Assembly: GCA_022376465.1 (NCBI GenBank)
Contig: JACDTU010000012.1
Span: 434,001-498,000 of the forward strand
Length of the DNA: 64,000 nt
Direction of reading: 5' to 3'
DNA from: Cubamyces lactineus
Lineage: Eukaryota > Basidiomycota > Agaricomycetes > Polyporales > Polyporaceae
The notes under the pieces are model-generated. The model made no database searches, was not told the origin of the DNA, and saw only the letters and a program-made list of their open reading frames with translations. Position numbers and translations under genes: made by a program. This document shows, in pieces, positions 35,971 through 47,984 of this stretch. Every line of letters starts with the position of its first letter. The first letter of the stretch is position 1.

Positions 35971-37490
35971 CTACTCGTTGGGCACTGGACATTCCCACGA
36001 TTCCTGCACACCTGCAAGTAAGTGGATGTAGACCAGAGCGAGCATTCCTGAGAACGATGAGCGAGCATCAGCATCAATATCTCGGGTGCGTTGAGACGCC
36101 GCGCCCATCCGAGTCCGAGTCACTCACCAGACACAGCCCCCTGTGGCACTTGCCGAAGAGGAAACGGCTTCGAGGCTGCCAATGCTCTTGTATTCCCCAA
36201 ACCTGCGCGGGCGTTGAGACGCTTCAAAAGAACCACCTCCTTGTCAGTGATGATGTAGCCATAAGTGCATGAGCCTTCTAGACCCCCGGCCGTCGTCGTG
36301 AGTCCCAATCTTCGCATGTAGTACGTCACCTGGGCCAGGACTAGCGAGGTTTGCCTGAGCTTCCATGGGGCTTGCATACCTTGTACTGGTATATTCGCGT
36401 TCACGGCAGGTATGTAATCAAGGAGCCATAGACCTGAAAACTTGTACGAGGGTTTGATTTCCCCAACGCAACGTGTAGGAGGGCCCTTCATGCCAAAAGG
36501 CGGAGGGTCTGAGTTGTCCTCCAGAGTGCAACGGTCAGGCAACTTCCTTTCCGCCTGTTTCTGGGCTTCGTCGGCATTCGGTTTAGCATAGAGACGAGCG
36601 TACGTCCCGGGCAAGGAGAAAAGTGGCACCCAGGGGACCCCAGGAGCGGGGCGGTATTGAGGGATGGTACTGGACCAGTACGCGATCTGGACTAAAGCTC
36701 GCTCTAGATCCAGAAACACATACTGGTCAAGGCGGCTAGTCAACCCTGCTTCGTGGTTGAACATAGCAGGCGGCGAGGTGTCGACCTGTGGATTGAGAAT
36801 GGGTCGATAATGTCCGGGCATGAATGGTGCCGGACCATTGGTGATAAATGGCATCCGCAGAACCTGAGAGACCTCGGCGTCATTGGCAATACTCAATAGG
36901 TCGATGTTCCACTGCTCCATCATCGTGGGAGGTTTGTCACTGTAGTCCCGATGCTGCGTATTACCCAGCTGGGAATTCGATGGGCGAGGATGCGGCTGTT
37001 GTACAATATGTGGGCATGATACGCAGCCATTAGCGCGACTCCTCACCCGGTTCAAGAGAATTGGTGACGTACGCCTTGATGAGGATTAGGAACCGCCAAA
37101 TGGTTCACATATTGATAGGTCGGTTCATCATCTGCCCCACGTTCGATCCAAGGGAGAATGTCAGGTGCACTCCAATCCCTGGCCCAAGTGAAGAGTGTTT
37201 GCATGCCCTGTGCAGGGAGTGCAGGATTGGGCTGGTGAGCGGGAGGATGGCCTTGGGAGATATAGGGTGGGAGTTAGTTGGCGTACCTCACGGACTCAGA
37301 GTGTCGGTAGATCATGCAAATGGGGCTTACCTTGGTTCCCAATCGGCTGCGGTGCCACAGCCTGAGCTAATCCAGGAGGGTGATGCACAAATGCGGCGGG
37401 GGCTACCCCGGGGCCCAGGGCCCACGGCGGACCTGCCGGCGGGGGGTTCACACGACCGGCATTGAGGTCCTTCTGCACGGTAGAAGGCAT
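35971..37490 (-). CDS. Unknown protein, about 418 residues
   Basis: Exons read 37490-37331, 37251-37073, 36968-36128 and 36047-35971, with phases that join. The N-terminal 80 residues are Pro/Gln/Gly-rich. The rest looks like a folded domain, with FTWARDWSAPDILPWIERGA, HYRPILNPQVDTSPPAMFNH, GLWLLDYIPAVNANIPVQG and SCTYGYIITDKEVVLLKRL as the most ordered parts. The end, MLALVYIHLLAGVQESW, is a hydrophobic helix-like segment. I do not recognise the family. The splice pattern and ordered sequence argue that it is a real gene; a kinase-like or nuclease-like fold is possible but not shown. Confidence 0.68.
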
Positions 37491-38523
37491 GTATCGTGAC
37501 GAGAGGCGGCCTGATTGAATGAGGCAGAGTGATAAGCACCGGGAGCTGGTGGCGACTGTGCCGCGAGAGCGACCGCGGTGTTTGGAAGCTTGGTGTTGCT
37601 TTGAGTTCGCCGACGCCTTTTATACACAGGTATCGACTGAGATAGACGCTTGAGAGACGATGACACGCACAAGGGCATCCTGTAGGGCACGCCAACGGTT
37701 GAAATCCATATTCCGATGTGTAGTCAGCAGTGGGCTGTTATCGTAATACTCAGGGATTCACCTCAGGCTCGTCAGCTCAAGGCACCACCAGTCGTCGTGC
37801 TCACTGGCTGCCCTTCTGGTGGACAATAATGTTCGCCAATGTGACCTCGTCGCGGAGTACGCCAATAAAACAGAAGCACTACACAACAAAGAACCCAATG
37901 ATATCTCAAGCACGTACAAAAGCGAAGATGGTGGTTCACAATAAAAACGAGAGTTCCTATCATGGCGTCATATGCTTCAGTGCTGATACTGTACGTGAAC
38001 GCACTTAGCTCGTGCTGAGGATCATGAGTCAGAATCTGTCAGATGGCCAAGTACTTGGTGACCCATTAACCAGTACTTCAGAAATTCCCGCTGTGAAGTC
38101 AAATTGACTGGAGCAGCTGATCGCGGGGGCTTGTAGCCTTTTGTATGGCAAACAATTGGCGTATTCCTTGGCGGGCAAAAACTCGGACCGACGGAAGCAC
38201 GGGAGTGCATGCTGCTGTATTCGGAAGCGACTCGGAAGTCAAGGGATCCGCAGAATATGCCATCGGACTTGGCAGCATAGTCAAGTAGCAACGCTACAGG
38301 TGCAAGGCACTCAGGACTCGCAGAGGGCCATGCTGGTCATCCACTGCCCACCATAGTACGGTGCTCAGACGGGCTGCTAGCGCTGGTACGAGGCTTCTAC
38401 ACAGCCACACTGTGAGCTATAAATGTGCTCAGCGATGACCATGAACGCGATCAACTGAGCCTCATACCCCGTCATCCACTCCCACTCGAACGCGACAGAG
38501 ATCGCTCACGAACTACCCCTATC
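37491..38523. other. Divergent intergenic region, 1.03 kb
   Basis: This lies between the unknown gene (minus) and the first tandem kinase-fold gene (plus). A TATA box sits at 38418. No other gene or repeat is supported. Confidence 0.5.
38418..38423 (+). promoter_or_regulatory. TATA box of the plus-strand tandem kinase-fold gene
   Basis: TATAAA lies 106 bases before the start codon at 38524, the same spacing as in the hydrolase gene. Confidence 0.55.
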
Positions 38524-40798
38524 ATGGCTACCGGCTTCAACATATCCTCCGTGATTCTTCGTGGCTATCCCGACACATCGCCCTGGGATATCTCCTCTAT
38601 TTACTGGTTGTGGCCAAATGATTTTCTCCTGGACTTGAAGCCTTGCGACCCCTTCCCTGTGATGCTCAAGGAAGGAGCGCTCAAACAGGCGCAGGTTGCG
38701 AAAGTGAACCCCTTCCATTTCATGTGTATGAACAACCCTTTTGCTCTCGACCGCCCTTCCAGTGACTTCGCACACGCACCTTTGCCGTTGTCGGATCTTG
38801 GCGATGTTCCTCCTCTGCGAAAGCATGCAAATTTCGAAGCGACGACCCTCGAATCTTGTGACGAGGTGCTCGCGACGGACGAATGTATCATTTATCGCAT
38901 CCGCCTTGGCGAGAAATCCAGGCTGCTCAAATTGGTGAGCTCATCTCTCTCGGGGTCCCTATGTTGACGACATGTTGATGAGTACCAACTTAGTACCTTG
39001 GCCCTAATGCTGACGAGCACTTCAACGCAGAATGCTCTGCGTATGAACGGTTTCTGCTTCATGATACGTCTTCCTCCGGTTCTGTACTCAGGTGCTGGGG
39101 ATGGGCAGAAGTAAGCCTACATCAACTTTTAAGCGGCACTGGGGCCCAGGGGGCCATCAATCTCCATCGATACTCCATCGATACTTCAAGTACCGGCTTG
39201 CTAAAAGGTCTCGTTTTGGACGACCTTCCTGGTGCTGAGGCGCTATCTATCCATAACATCTCTCCCGACCTAACCCAGAGCATCCTACGCTCGTTGTACT
39301 CGGTGCATACCGCCTACGTTCTTCAGGGCTCACCCATCAGGCAATCGGTGTTAGTGTCCCCCGCCGATAAGAAGGCAGCTTGGGTGGACTTCAGTCGATC
39401 CTCGTGCGATAGATCCTCAGGTGCATTGTCCAGGCAGACATTACTCGCCGAATTAGCCGAAGCATGGCATCTCGTCTACCAGAGACTGGTGAGTGTGGAT
39501 CAGGTTCATCTACTCCGCGAGCCTAACCTTCTACCGCGTAGTTACCTGACTCTTTGATTGGCTGGGAAGCCGGTTCGGATGCGATCGACCCTCGAACTCT
39601 TACTGGCAACCCAGTCCAACAAACATCACTTCGAGGCCCTCGTGCTCGGCCGGTCTCGTTGACTGTCCAGGACGAGATCGAAATGGTGTTGTCTTCTTAT
39701 CCGGAAGTCGATATCTACAGCTGGGACCCGCCCGTTTCGAACCTAACACCCGCCCCGAGATTAGATCATCGTCTGGATACTGACGACTTTGTGCGTGTCA
39801 TGCGTGGGGTAAATGCGAATGGCCTGTACCCATTCTTCAGATGGTACGGGATGTGTCCCCTCACCGCTGCCCCTTTCACACCGTACCACGAGGTGAATCC
39901 TGGGGAGTTTCGCCACTATGTAGCACCTCCGCCGTTAGCGAAGATACCTTCGGACACTGTGGTAGACCTTCTCGAACACATACGTCCCTTGGCCGACCAT
40001 CCCCTATTCAAGGTCCGCATTGGACAGCAGACGTGGCTCATGAAGATGGTAAGCGCATTGTCATCGCGTCATTAGTGTCACTCATCCATGCTTGCGCGCT
40101 GCCATCTGCAGTTCAGCAAGGACCGTCGGCCGCAGAACAAGGATTTTGAATCGGCAAAGAAGCGATACGAGCGGGAGCGCGACGCGTATGCACATCTCAC
40201 GCACTACGGCGCGTGCACCGCCGAGGTTGTGCCGCAATGCCTTGGGTGGATCGAGTTGTCGCACAAGCACGTATACGACGCCATCGACATGATACGACGC
40301 ACGCGGGATTCCGGAACCCTACCAGGGGGCGCAGAGCCAGCCTGGGTGTCGCCCATATTCGAAGACGGGTCTGTCGCTTGTGCTCTGATCATCGAGTACA
40401 TCGAGGATGCGGAGCCTATGTCGTACGACAATCTGACGATGGCTCGGATGGATCTCATTCTCCGTGCGCTTGCGCGCGTGCACAACTGCTACGTGCAGCA
40501 CGGCGACCTCGAGAACTGGAATAACGTGCTGATCATTCGAGGCCGTGACGGGAGTCCCGACCGCGCTATGGTGATAGACTTTGACCATGCGCTGACACCC
40601 GGCAGCCCCCATTTGGGACCGAGAACGGTGCAGGCCGAGTTTAGAACGTTGTGGAATTTCTTCTGCGGCGAAGTGGTGAGCCTGCGACGCTCGCTCTCGC
40701 AAGGATCGACTTGCTGACCTCGCGTTTCTTGTCCGCAGCTGCCGATGCAACGTATCTTTTGCAAAGAACCCAAACATCCCCATGCTGTCGAGTTTTGA
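38524..40798 (+). CDS. Tandem kinase-fold protein, copy A (pseudokinase plus kinase-like domain)
   Basis: Five exons, 38524-38934, 38994-39488, 39542-40048, 40112-40675 and 40739-40798, all phase 0, give 677 residues. Two kinase-like halves can be read. In the first, IIYRIRLGEKSRLLKLYLG resembles an N-lobe with its beta-3 Lys, but the catalytic-loop position reads VHTAYVLQGSP and the metal motif AWVDFS, so the HGD Asp is lost. In the second, WLMKMFSK then YERERDAYAHL resembles an N-lobe and is followed by VHNCYVQHGDLENWNNVLI and MVIDFDHA, an intact HGD..N..DFD set as in APH-like and fungal kinase-like proteins. It is about co-linear with the inverted copy at 41157-43573. Substrate and role are unknown. 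Confidence 0.82.
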
Positions 40799-41156
40799 AT
40801 GTGCTAGTTGCAATACTCCGGTGTTTACTACTAGTAGATCGTACTAGGTATCCTCCATGCGCGCAACGTCGTCACTGTTTGTCCAGGTCTCCGAGTTAGC
40901 ACTACCGCGAATTTGGTAATGAGTGCGAGGAAATCGCAACTCGCGCCTGCGACAAGCATCGTGCAACCAGCAGTCACGTCTTTCTGAGCTCCTCGTGCTA
41001 CCAATGCCTCGCGGCTGCTGGCATCAATCGCCAGTGCACGCGTTTAGAGTCGATCGCCTGCGACTACGTATAGTAGTCATCCGTACTAAGTTCCAGTGCA
41101 CTGTCAACCCTCGCTATTCTGGCTACCCTTCATCCACGCAAGAGGTTGAACTCCGT
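40799..41156. other. Spacer between the two convergent kinase-fold copies, 0.36 kb
   Basis: This is the 358-base gap between the stop codons of the inverted paralogues. It should hold both 3' untranslated regions; I see no long palindrome or element remnant. Confidence 0.5.
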
Positions 41157-43573
41157 CTAACCATCGACAGCATGGGGATGCTTCGGCTCTGCACAGTGCA
41201 GGCGTTGGTTCGGCAACTGCAGTCAAGTGCAAGTACGCCGACGTCAGATCAGAATTAACTGCAATAAACGTGTCAAGGTGGACTTTGTGCTTACTACGGC
41301 TGTGTAGAATTTGGTCCACACAGTGGATAGCTCGCGCAAGAGGTGGTTTGGCTTGACGGGCACTGTGCTCTGCGGCGTAGCAGCCCGGTCGAAGTCGATC
41401 AAGACCACGCGTTCGCGCTCAGGCTGCTCCCCCGACTTGGAGCGTTCTCGGACGAGCAGGACGTTGCTCCAGCTGTGTATGTCGCCGTGTCCGACATACG
41501 CGCCGTGCAGACGGCTGATCGTGCGCAACACGAGGTCCATCCGCTCCATCGTGAGGTTTTCCTGCGAGATTGGCGTCCCATTCGGGATGTATTCGATGAG
41601 CAGCGCGCATGCGCACGATCCGTCTTCGAATATCGGGGAGATCGAGGGGGGCTGTTCGCCCTCCTCGAACGTCCCCGTGGCACGTGTGCGGCGGATCATG
41701 GCCAGGGCGTCATAGATGTGAGCGGGCGACAGCTCAAGCCATCCAGAGCACTGAGGCACTATGCGAGCGTCGCAGGCCCCATAATGGACGAGATGCGCAT
41801 ACGCATCACGCTCCAGTTCGAACCGCTCCTTCTCCGTTTTGTCGTCGCGGTGACCAGGGCGGCGTTCTTTGCTGAACTGTGAGAGGAGAGGTCGTGAGCG
41901 GGGAGTCCAAGTCGTTGAGGATGAAGGCCCGCTAGATACTCACGATCTTCATCAGCCACTTCTCGGTTCCGACGCGGACCATGAACAATGGATGATTGTT
42001 TAGTGGCCAGACATGCTCCAAGAACTCTATGTCAGTCTCGGACGGAAGCTGCCGAAGCTGCGGAGGGGGCACGTAGTGGAGGTATGTGTTACGGAGGACG
42101 GTGCCAAGTACAATGTAAGGAGAAGGGTATAGAGGACACTCTCCGTACCATTTGAACAAGGGGTTGCGGTAGCCTTGAGTGTCATATCTAGCGGCCTGCA
42201 CCTTGCGCAGAAACTCGTCCGTATCGAACTGGTGATCATACCGTCGCGCCGGTGAGAGGTTTGAGATAGGCGGGTCCCAGCTGAATATGTCGATCTCAGG
42301 GTACCCGGAGAGGATCGTCCTGAACTCCTCTTCAACGGTGAACGACGAAGGACGTGGGCAGGAGGGTGACAGGGCGATCGCTCTAACCGTGGTACCGGTG
42401 AGGGTCCTGGGGTCGATGGCGTCTGGGCCAGCATCCCATCCAATCATAGAATCGGGGATCTATAAGCCGTGCGCGCAAAGTCAGCACATAGGCGTACCAA
42501 ATTTGTTGCTGTACTTGGGCTTACCAGTCTTTGAAAAACAAGACACCACGCCTCTGCCAGCTCGGCAAGCAATGCGTTCCTAGTCAGACTTGCTGAACCA
42601 TTGACGCATGTTGCATTGCTGAAGTCGATCCACGTCGCTTGCTTCTGGGTGGGCCGTACCAATACGCAGCGTCTGAGATCCGGCGCGCCATGTAACACAT
42701 AGGCAGTGTGAACATTGTACAGGGAGCGCAAGATCTCTGGAGCCAGTGCGGGAGACACGTTGTGTATTGATAAAAATTCGGCGCCAGAGATGTCTTCCAA
42801 AACGATGCCTCGCGCTATTGCTAATCCATGGGCAGAAAGCACGTCTTGGCATTGGGCACTAATGACAGTTGGAGCTGTAGCGTCCTTGAAAGCGCGAACG
42901 TCGATCTGTACCCATCCATAGCAGTGAAGTACTGCACCTGTAGCAGCCGTATCGTGATGCAGGAATCGAGCGTACGCAGCAGTTTCGGCGTCGAACCGTG
43001 CAGAGGCTGTTGGCCCGAGATACTGGAGAGCTATCGTCAGCGATTAAGCAGTCGAAATACAGCCGGCCACTTCGCTAGTCTACCGGTACTTATACGCGCT
43101 ACATCGCCTACCATAGAGGATTCAAAGAGAGGAGAAAGAGCGATCAAAGTGGATATATCACATACCAGCTTGAGCACTTTCAGCTCTTCGCCAATGCGAA
43201 CACGATAGACAGCACATTCGCTGGTAACACAAAGCTCCTCGACTGGAATTATAAGAGCATCCTCGATGTCTCTGTTCCTCGGGAGAGAGGATACTTCGGC
43301 GTCAGCTGTAGGTATCGAAGGCAGTAGGAGCATATCTTCCTCGGGTGCGGCACCAGACAGGGCGAAAGGGTTACTCCCGCACATGAAGTGAAGGGGATTC
43401 AGCTTCGTTTCCTGAGCGTGAGCCAGTGCCGCATCCTTCAATGATGCTGGGAAGGGGTGACACGGCGTATACTCGAAGGGCCAGACGAGATACACGGCGC
43501 GATCGATCTCCCAGGGAGAGTATTCGGGATAACGACGGAGGATGACTGAGGCCGCATTGAAGCTTGCAGACAT
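41157..43573 (-). CDS. Tandem kinase-fold protein, copy B (pseudokinase plus kinase-like domain)
   Basis: Exons read 43573-43166, 43022-42525, 42459-41944, 41876-41295 and 41216-41157, all phase 0, giving 687 residues. The structure matches copy A exon for exon, including the last exon LPNQRLHCAEPKHPHAV versus LPMQRIFCKEPKHPHAV. The first half has CAVYRVRIGEELKVLKLYLG, then VHTAYVLHGAP and TWIDFS, again lacking the catalytic Asp. The second half has LMKIFSKERR, ERDAYAHLVHYG, LHGAYVGHGDIHSWSNVLLV and VLIDFDRA, so the catalytic set is intact. An in-frame Met upstream of 43573 exists, but the chosen start aligns with copy A. Function is unknown. Confidence 0.82.
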
Positions 43574-43944
43574 GTCGATGGATTTCAGGATGAGAGTGGG
43601 CGTTTGCTGATGGCGAGCGGTCAAGAGCTCTAGTACTGCTTCAAGTAGTCGACGGTCCACAAGCAGCGAGGCATTAATACTCTGGCATGTGGCTGTGCTG
43701 CTGGCGCCCTATTCAGCACAGTTGAACCAAGTATTCGTCCTATCGTCGCAGTGCTGGCGAAGCTTTCTCCGCTGTAGTTCCTTGTTCCTACGCAAGACCA
43801 GTGTTGTCATTGACCCCGAGCCCCCCCCCCCCCCCCATTGACACGCAAGACTTCCTTTGCTGCTGATGTGAATTACACTGATATAGAGTAGAGAATAGGT
43901 AACAGACCCCCGCCTTGCCGAGGAAACACACCAAGGCCGCCCGC
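43574..43944. other. Intergenic, 0.37 kb
   Basis: This holds the promoter of copy B and the 3' flank of the next minus-strand gene, including a 16-base C run. Confidence 0.5.
43821..43836 (+). repeat. Homopolymer run of 16 C
   Basis: An uninterrupted run of 16 C lies about 110 bases beyond the stop of the minus-strand gene at 43945-46371, so it would be poly-G in that transcript's 3' region. Its true length may be affected by sequencing. Confidence 0.85.
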
Positions 43945-46371
43945 TCATCGCGGCGCCTGGTACCCACCGTAGTACGCATACCCACTCGCAGTGGCCGCGG
44001 TCGCAGGCGGAGGCGTGCCACTAGGCGTCGCCGCGGCGCTGCGCATATGCGGCGGGAGCGTCGGGGCAACGTAGCCGCCTGTCGCCCCGCCAGCCGCAGC
44101 CGTCCCCGCTCCCCACCCGACCCCAGGCTGGTACGGCTTCGTCGTGGACATGACCGTGTTCGCGACCGCGCGCTGCGGCGTCGCCTGTGCCGCTTGCTGG
44201 CCTTGCGCGGCGTAGTATCCCGAGTATCCCGCTGTGCCCGCAGTCCCGGGCTGGGGTGTAGCCCGCCCAGGCGTTGTCGCTCCAGCTTGGTTTTGGTACC
44301 CGTACCACGGCGAGTACGTGGCGTAGCCGCTCTGGCCGTGCCCGGCGGCGGCGTACTGCGCATTTGGGTAGTGCGAACCCGTGCCCACCTGCGCGGGTTG
44401 CGCGTAGTTCGGGTAGTAGCCCCCGCTCTGCGTGGGGTTGTACGTGCCGTACCCGCCACGATATTGCGAACTTTGGTAGCTGCTGGAGTAAGCGTAGGGG
44501 GTGTAGGGAGGGACCGTCGAGGGTGCAGAGGTCTTCGCCGCGGGAGTGGTGGGGACGACAGGAGTGGCCTGCGCGGTGACGGTCGCAGTTCTTGACGCGG
44601 TTGCAGTAGAGCGCACGTGCACCGTTGTGTCGTCCCGGAAAGCCGTCGTGCAGCCCTCTGGAAGGGTACCATACCAACCTTCTGTCGCACTGATAGGTAA
44701 TGTCCGTTGGAGCTTGTGAAGGACGGATGGAGGGGGGACAATAGGGGACTGCTCTGAGTCGCTGTTCGATGGTCGAGGTCGGAGGGATGCCAATACAGCC
44801 AACGAGTCCAGGATGCCTTGTGCTAAGGGCGGGGATAGAGTTTAGGCCAAAGCAGCGCCGAAGAGCATATATCCACGTACCAACATCCCACTCCTCGGAA
44901 CCGACCTCCACAATGCTTGAACCCTCTCCTTGTTCACGGAAGCGTGCCAATTGGAGCTCTTCTAGCCGCTGTAGTGCTTTAGCGTTCCTCTGCAGAAGCT
45001 CATCCACGGCCTGCTCCATCTCGAGGGTAGTCAAGGAAGATTTGATGGCCTCTATATCCTCTGGCGGGAGAAGCGCCTCGATACTTCTGGCGAGGTCGAC
45101 CTTCTCCGACGACTCAGCCGCACCTTCGTTCGATGCGTCTTGCATGGTGACGTCCTCCGCTGCTGCCTCGCTGGCCCCGACGAACGCCCATCGCTTGCCC
45201 TTGGCTAGCGCACGCAGCCTTCTCCTCATCTCTTGCTGGAAGATGACCTCGCCCATGGCAGTGCGACCGACCTCTACGCCATCTTGATCGAAGCATGGTG
45301 CGAAACTAGCATAGGGACCGTAGTAGAGGAATTTGCCGCAGCTGACCCGTCGGGGCGGGGCAGCCTTGTAGCGGACAGTCCCGGGTGGTTTCTTCGTCAC
45401 GTAGTCGCCGAGGGTGTGCTTGGACGCCAGATCCGAGCCGGACGGTGTTGGGAACACAGCGACAAGTTCTGCCTTTGCGGTGGACAAGCTTTTCCAGTCT
45501 GGCTCCTTTCCCTCTGCAGCAGGGACACCGGCACTTGCTGAGGTCCACCAGTCGCCGGTAGGCAGATGCTGGACGAGGGCATATTTGCGGGGTTTCAGCC
45601 CAGAAGTGGAAGCTTGAGAGGATGTGGCCGCGTCTTCGCCGTCTTGTGGTTCGTTCTCCCCGGTGAGACTTTCGAGGTGGAGGGGAATCTGAGCATTGTT
45701 CCGCGAGGCTTGGTCCAGTAGAGAGCTTGCAAGCTGGCAGAATCGCAGTTGCTGAACTGCGGGCTCCGATGGACGGGACCGCGGGTGCGAGGATATAGGG
45801 TAAAGGTGCTTGACGGCCGCCTGCACAGGACAAATGATGAGCTCCGACCATCGAGATGAAGCGAACAGGACGTACACGAAGCACACTAAGAGGAAACTGG
45901 GAGGAGCTCTTGAGAAGCTCACGGAAGGAGTGCATGGTAGGAGGATTGGCAGACGATTCGGACGATGTGGTCTCGCCAGATTGCGTTGGTAGGGGGAATA
46001 CGCGGTCAAGAAGACCTTGGTTATCGACACTAGAGTGGGATTGAGAGAGGAGAGATTTCCGAGAGGCATCGTACGCACAGTTCAAGGACATCCAAGATGT
46101 TTGTAGCATCTGCATCTTGAATGGGCACATCGCCACTGCTGGGAAGCTCGACTTCCTTCGAGCCCTCTACCTGGGGTTCAGGCAGTGGAGAGCTCTCTTC
46201 CTTGCCATCGGTGCGCGCATGTTTCGCGGGTGGAGAGTCGCCGTTCTCGGTGTTGGAGTTGCGCTTGCGTTTCTTGGACGCGCCTTTGCGGGAGGTGGGA
46301 GGGGAGTCGGGTTGTTTGTGATTTTCTGCAGGTGTGGTGGTGGTTGCAGCAGAACGGGTTGCGCGAGCCAT
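43945..46371 (-). CDS. Unknown nuclear-looking protein with Tyr/Gly/Gln/Pro-rich tail
   Basis: Exons read 46371-46079, 46029-45876, 45820-44881 and 44822-43945, giving 754 residues with consistent phases. The N-terminus is basic with KKRKRNSN, a likely nuclear signal. A middle region (about residues 190-460) looks folded: YALVQHLPTGDWWTSA, LGDYVTKKPPGTVRY and GKFLYYGPYASFAPCFDQDG, then a charged coiled-coil-like part, DELLQRNAKALQRLEELQLA. The last 200 residues are low-complexity, rich in Tyr, Gly, Gln, Ala, Thr and Pro, of the prion-like type seen in transcription and RNA-granule proteins. I do not recognise the family; a chromatin or transcription cofactor role is only a guess. It is divergent from the mL43 gene, with 338 bases between starts. 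Confidence 0.75.
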
Positions 46372-46709
46372 GTCTGGCTGCGATGCGATGTTGTAAATAT
46401 TGACGCCGCGAGGAAAGAGACGCGCCGGTGGCTGTCGAGCAGGAGAGGCAGGAGATCTGAACGCGTCGAGTGAACGCGTCCCGTGGATTTACGTTCGCGT
46501 CGTCGTCTCGCTTGCTCAGGCCTCCAAACGCACAGCTCACCCTTTCCCCACTCCTATCTCCACTCCGACACCCAGATTCGCACTCCGAAAGCACAGGCCT
46601 TTTCGGACCATCAACCCATCATTACACGCCACAGCGGCGCTTGCATCGGCTTCTTGACCGCTGTCGTCGACAAAAGTGTCCAGCTCGTCCCTCGTAGCCA
46701 CCATACACA
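46372..46709. promoter_or_regulatory. Shared divergent promoter region, 338 bases
   Basis: This separates the start codons of the Tyr/Gly-rich unknown (minus) and the mL43 gene (plus), so it must carry both promoters. It contains C-rich stretches around 46540-46590 but no clear TATA box. Confidence 0.55.
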
Positions 46710-47211
46710 ATGGCCTCCAAGCTCGCCCCCACACTGAGGCCATTCTTACGCGCACAACAGACTTCCTACCCTGCCAACGGCCATGGCGCTTTCGTCCCTC
46801 AGATCCGCAAACTAGTCTTTGAATACTGTGACAACTGGGCGTCCTCTACCAACCTCCGCACATTCATCCACAACAACATCGAGAAACTCGCGCGCGAGAA
46901 CCCCCATGTCGAGTTTGTAGTGCGGCAAAGGAGTCACCGAGAACCTGTCATTCGCGGCTTCTATAGTACGTTCATTGCTGGTCACGCATGGGGCTTCATC
47001 TAAAACCCGCCGCCCTACAGTCAACAACAGGGATAAGGTCATTGGCCTCAAGGGTTTCGAGGTCAACGGGATCCAGCAGAAGGTTCAGCTTCTGCTTGAC
47101 TCATCGGGCGCGAAGATCAAGCCGCTCAAGAGGGAGACTGTGGTCAGCCACAACGAAGCCGCGAGAGGTATCTGGAGCGGGTTGCATGTCGAGGAGCCGT
47201 TCAGGATATGA
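46710..47211 (+). CDS. MRPL51: Mitochondrial large-subunit ribosomal protein mL43
   Basis: This is a component of the mitochondrial 54S ribosomal subunit with a thioredoxin-like L51/S25/CI-B8 fold. Exons read 46710-46965 and 47021-47211, giving 148 residues. Family features are FVPQIRKLVFEYCDNWASS, RTFIHNNIEKLARENPHVEF and RQRSHREPVIRGFYINNRDK, the latter spanning the intron, then IGLKGFEVNGIQQKV and NEAARGIWSGLHVEEPFRI. Yeast calls the orthologue MRPL51. The start has a Lys at position 4 and a short basic leader, as expected for mitochondrial import. Confidence 0.93.
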
Positions 47212-47984
47212 GTATATGTGGTGGCTGCTCGTGGAGTTCGGTAGGATGACAGTACGTGTAGATTTACCTCATTTCTCCATTAATTCATATGGTACGTTTC
47301 ATTTCGCGCCCGCCCCACTGGGACAGCCCCGTGCTCTCTCAAAAGCCTCGCTCTGATACACGTCCTCCCCGCAGTTATCGTGCAAAGTCCCCGTCGCGCC
47401 TTGCACCGGTCCCGTGTACAACCGCTGCCGTCACAGCGCAAAGGCAGCAGACAGGTTCCCAATATTGATCGTCCGGACCGGCCGGTAGCGCGGTTAATTG
47501 TGGTATGTGGTATGAACGGCGCTTCCCCTGTCCTGTACCATGGAATGGAGCCAAGAGGGCGAAGTGCATTCCTGTACTCCCAGACGAGAATACCTCCTGC
47601 GACGTGAGCTCCTGAATAGTGAATGGCCCTTCATTCCGTCCGCAATGCAGCCACCGGTTCCCTTGCTAATCCTCCCAGAAGTGGTAACCTCGGCAGTGTT
47701 CCCGCGCCTCGTGTTTGCTGATACACGCCTAATCCACGCTGCGTCCCTCGAAGCCGCTCGCTCGGACGACCCTTCTATCTGTACTTAATGATGACGCCAG
47801 GGCAAGCGCAGGAAACCGGACGCCACGCGCGAGTAGTAAAGACGCTCCGAGCATTCCGACCTTGGGGTCGCACCTTGCCTCTTACCATATCCCCCCTGCC
47901 CAACGCTTGAGTGAGTCTGACGGTCGTCCTCTTTTCCCTCTCCCGACCGTCGTTAATCTTGGCCTTCCAGCGTTCTCTCAAGCC
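47212..47984. other. Intergenic, 0.77 kb
   Basis: This lies between two plus-strand genes. No open frame shows a domain. Confidence 0.5.
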
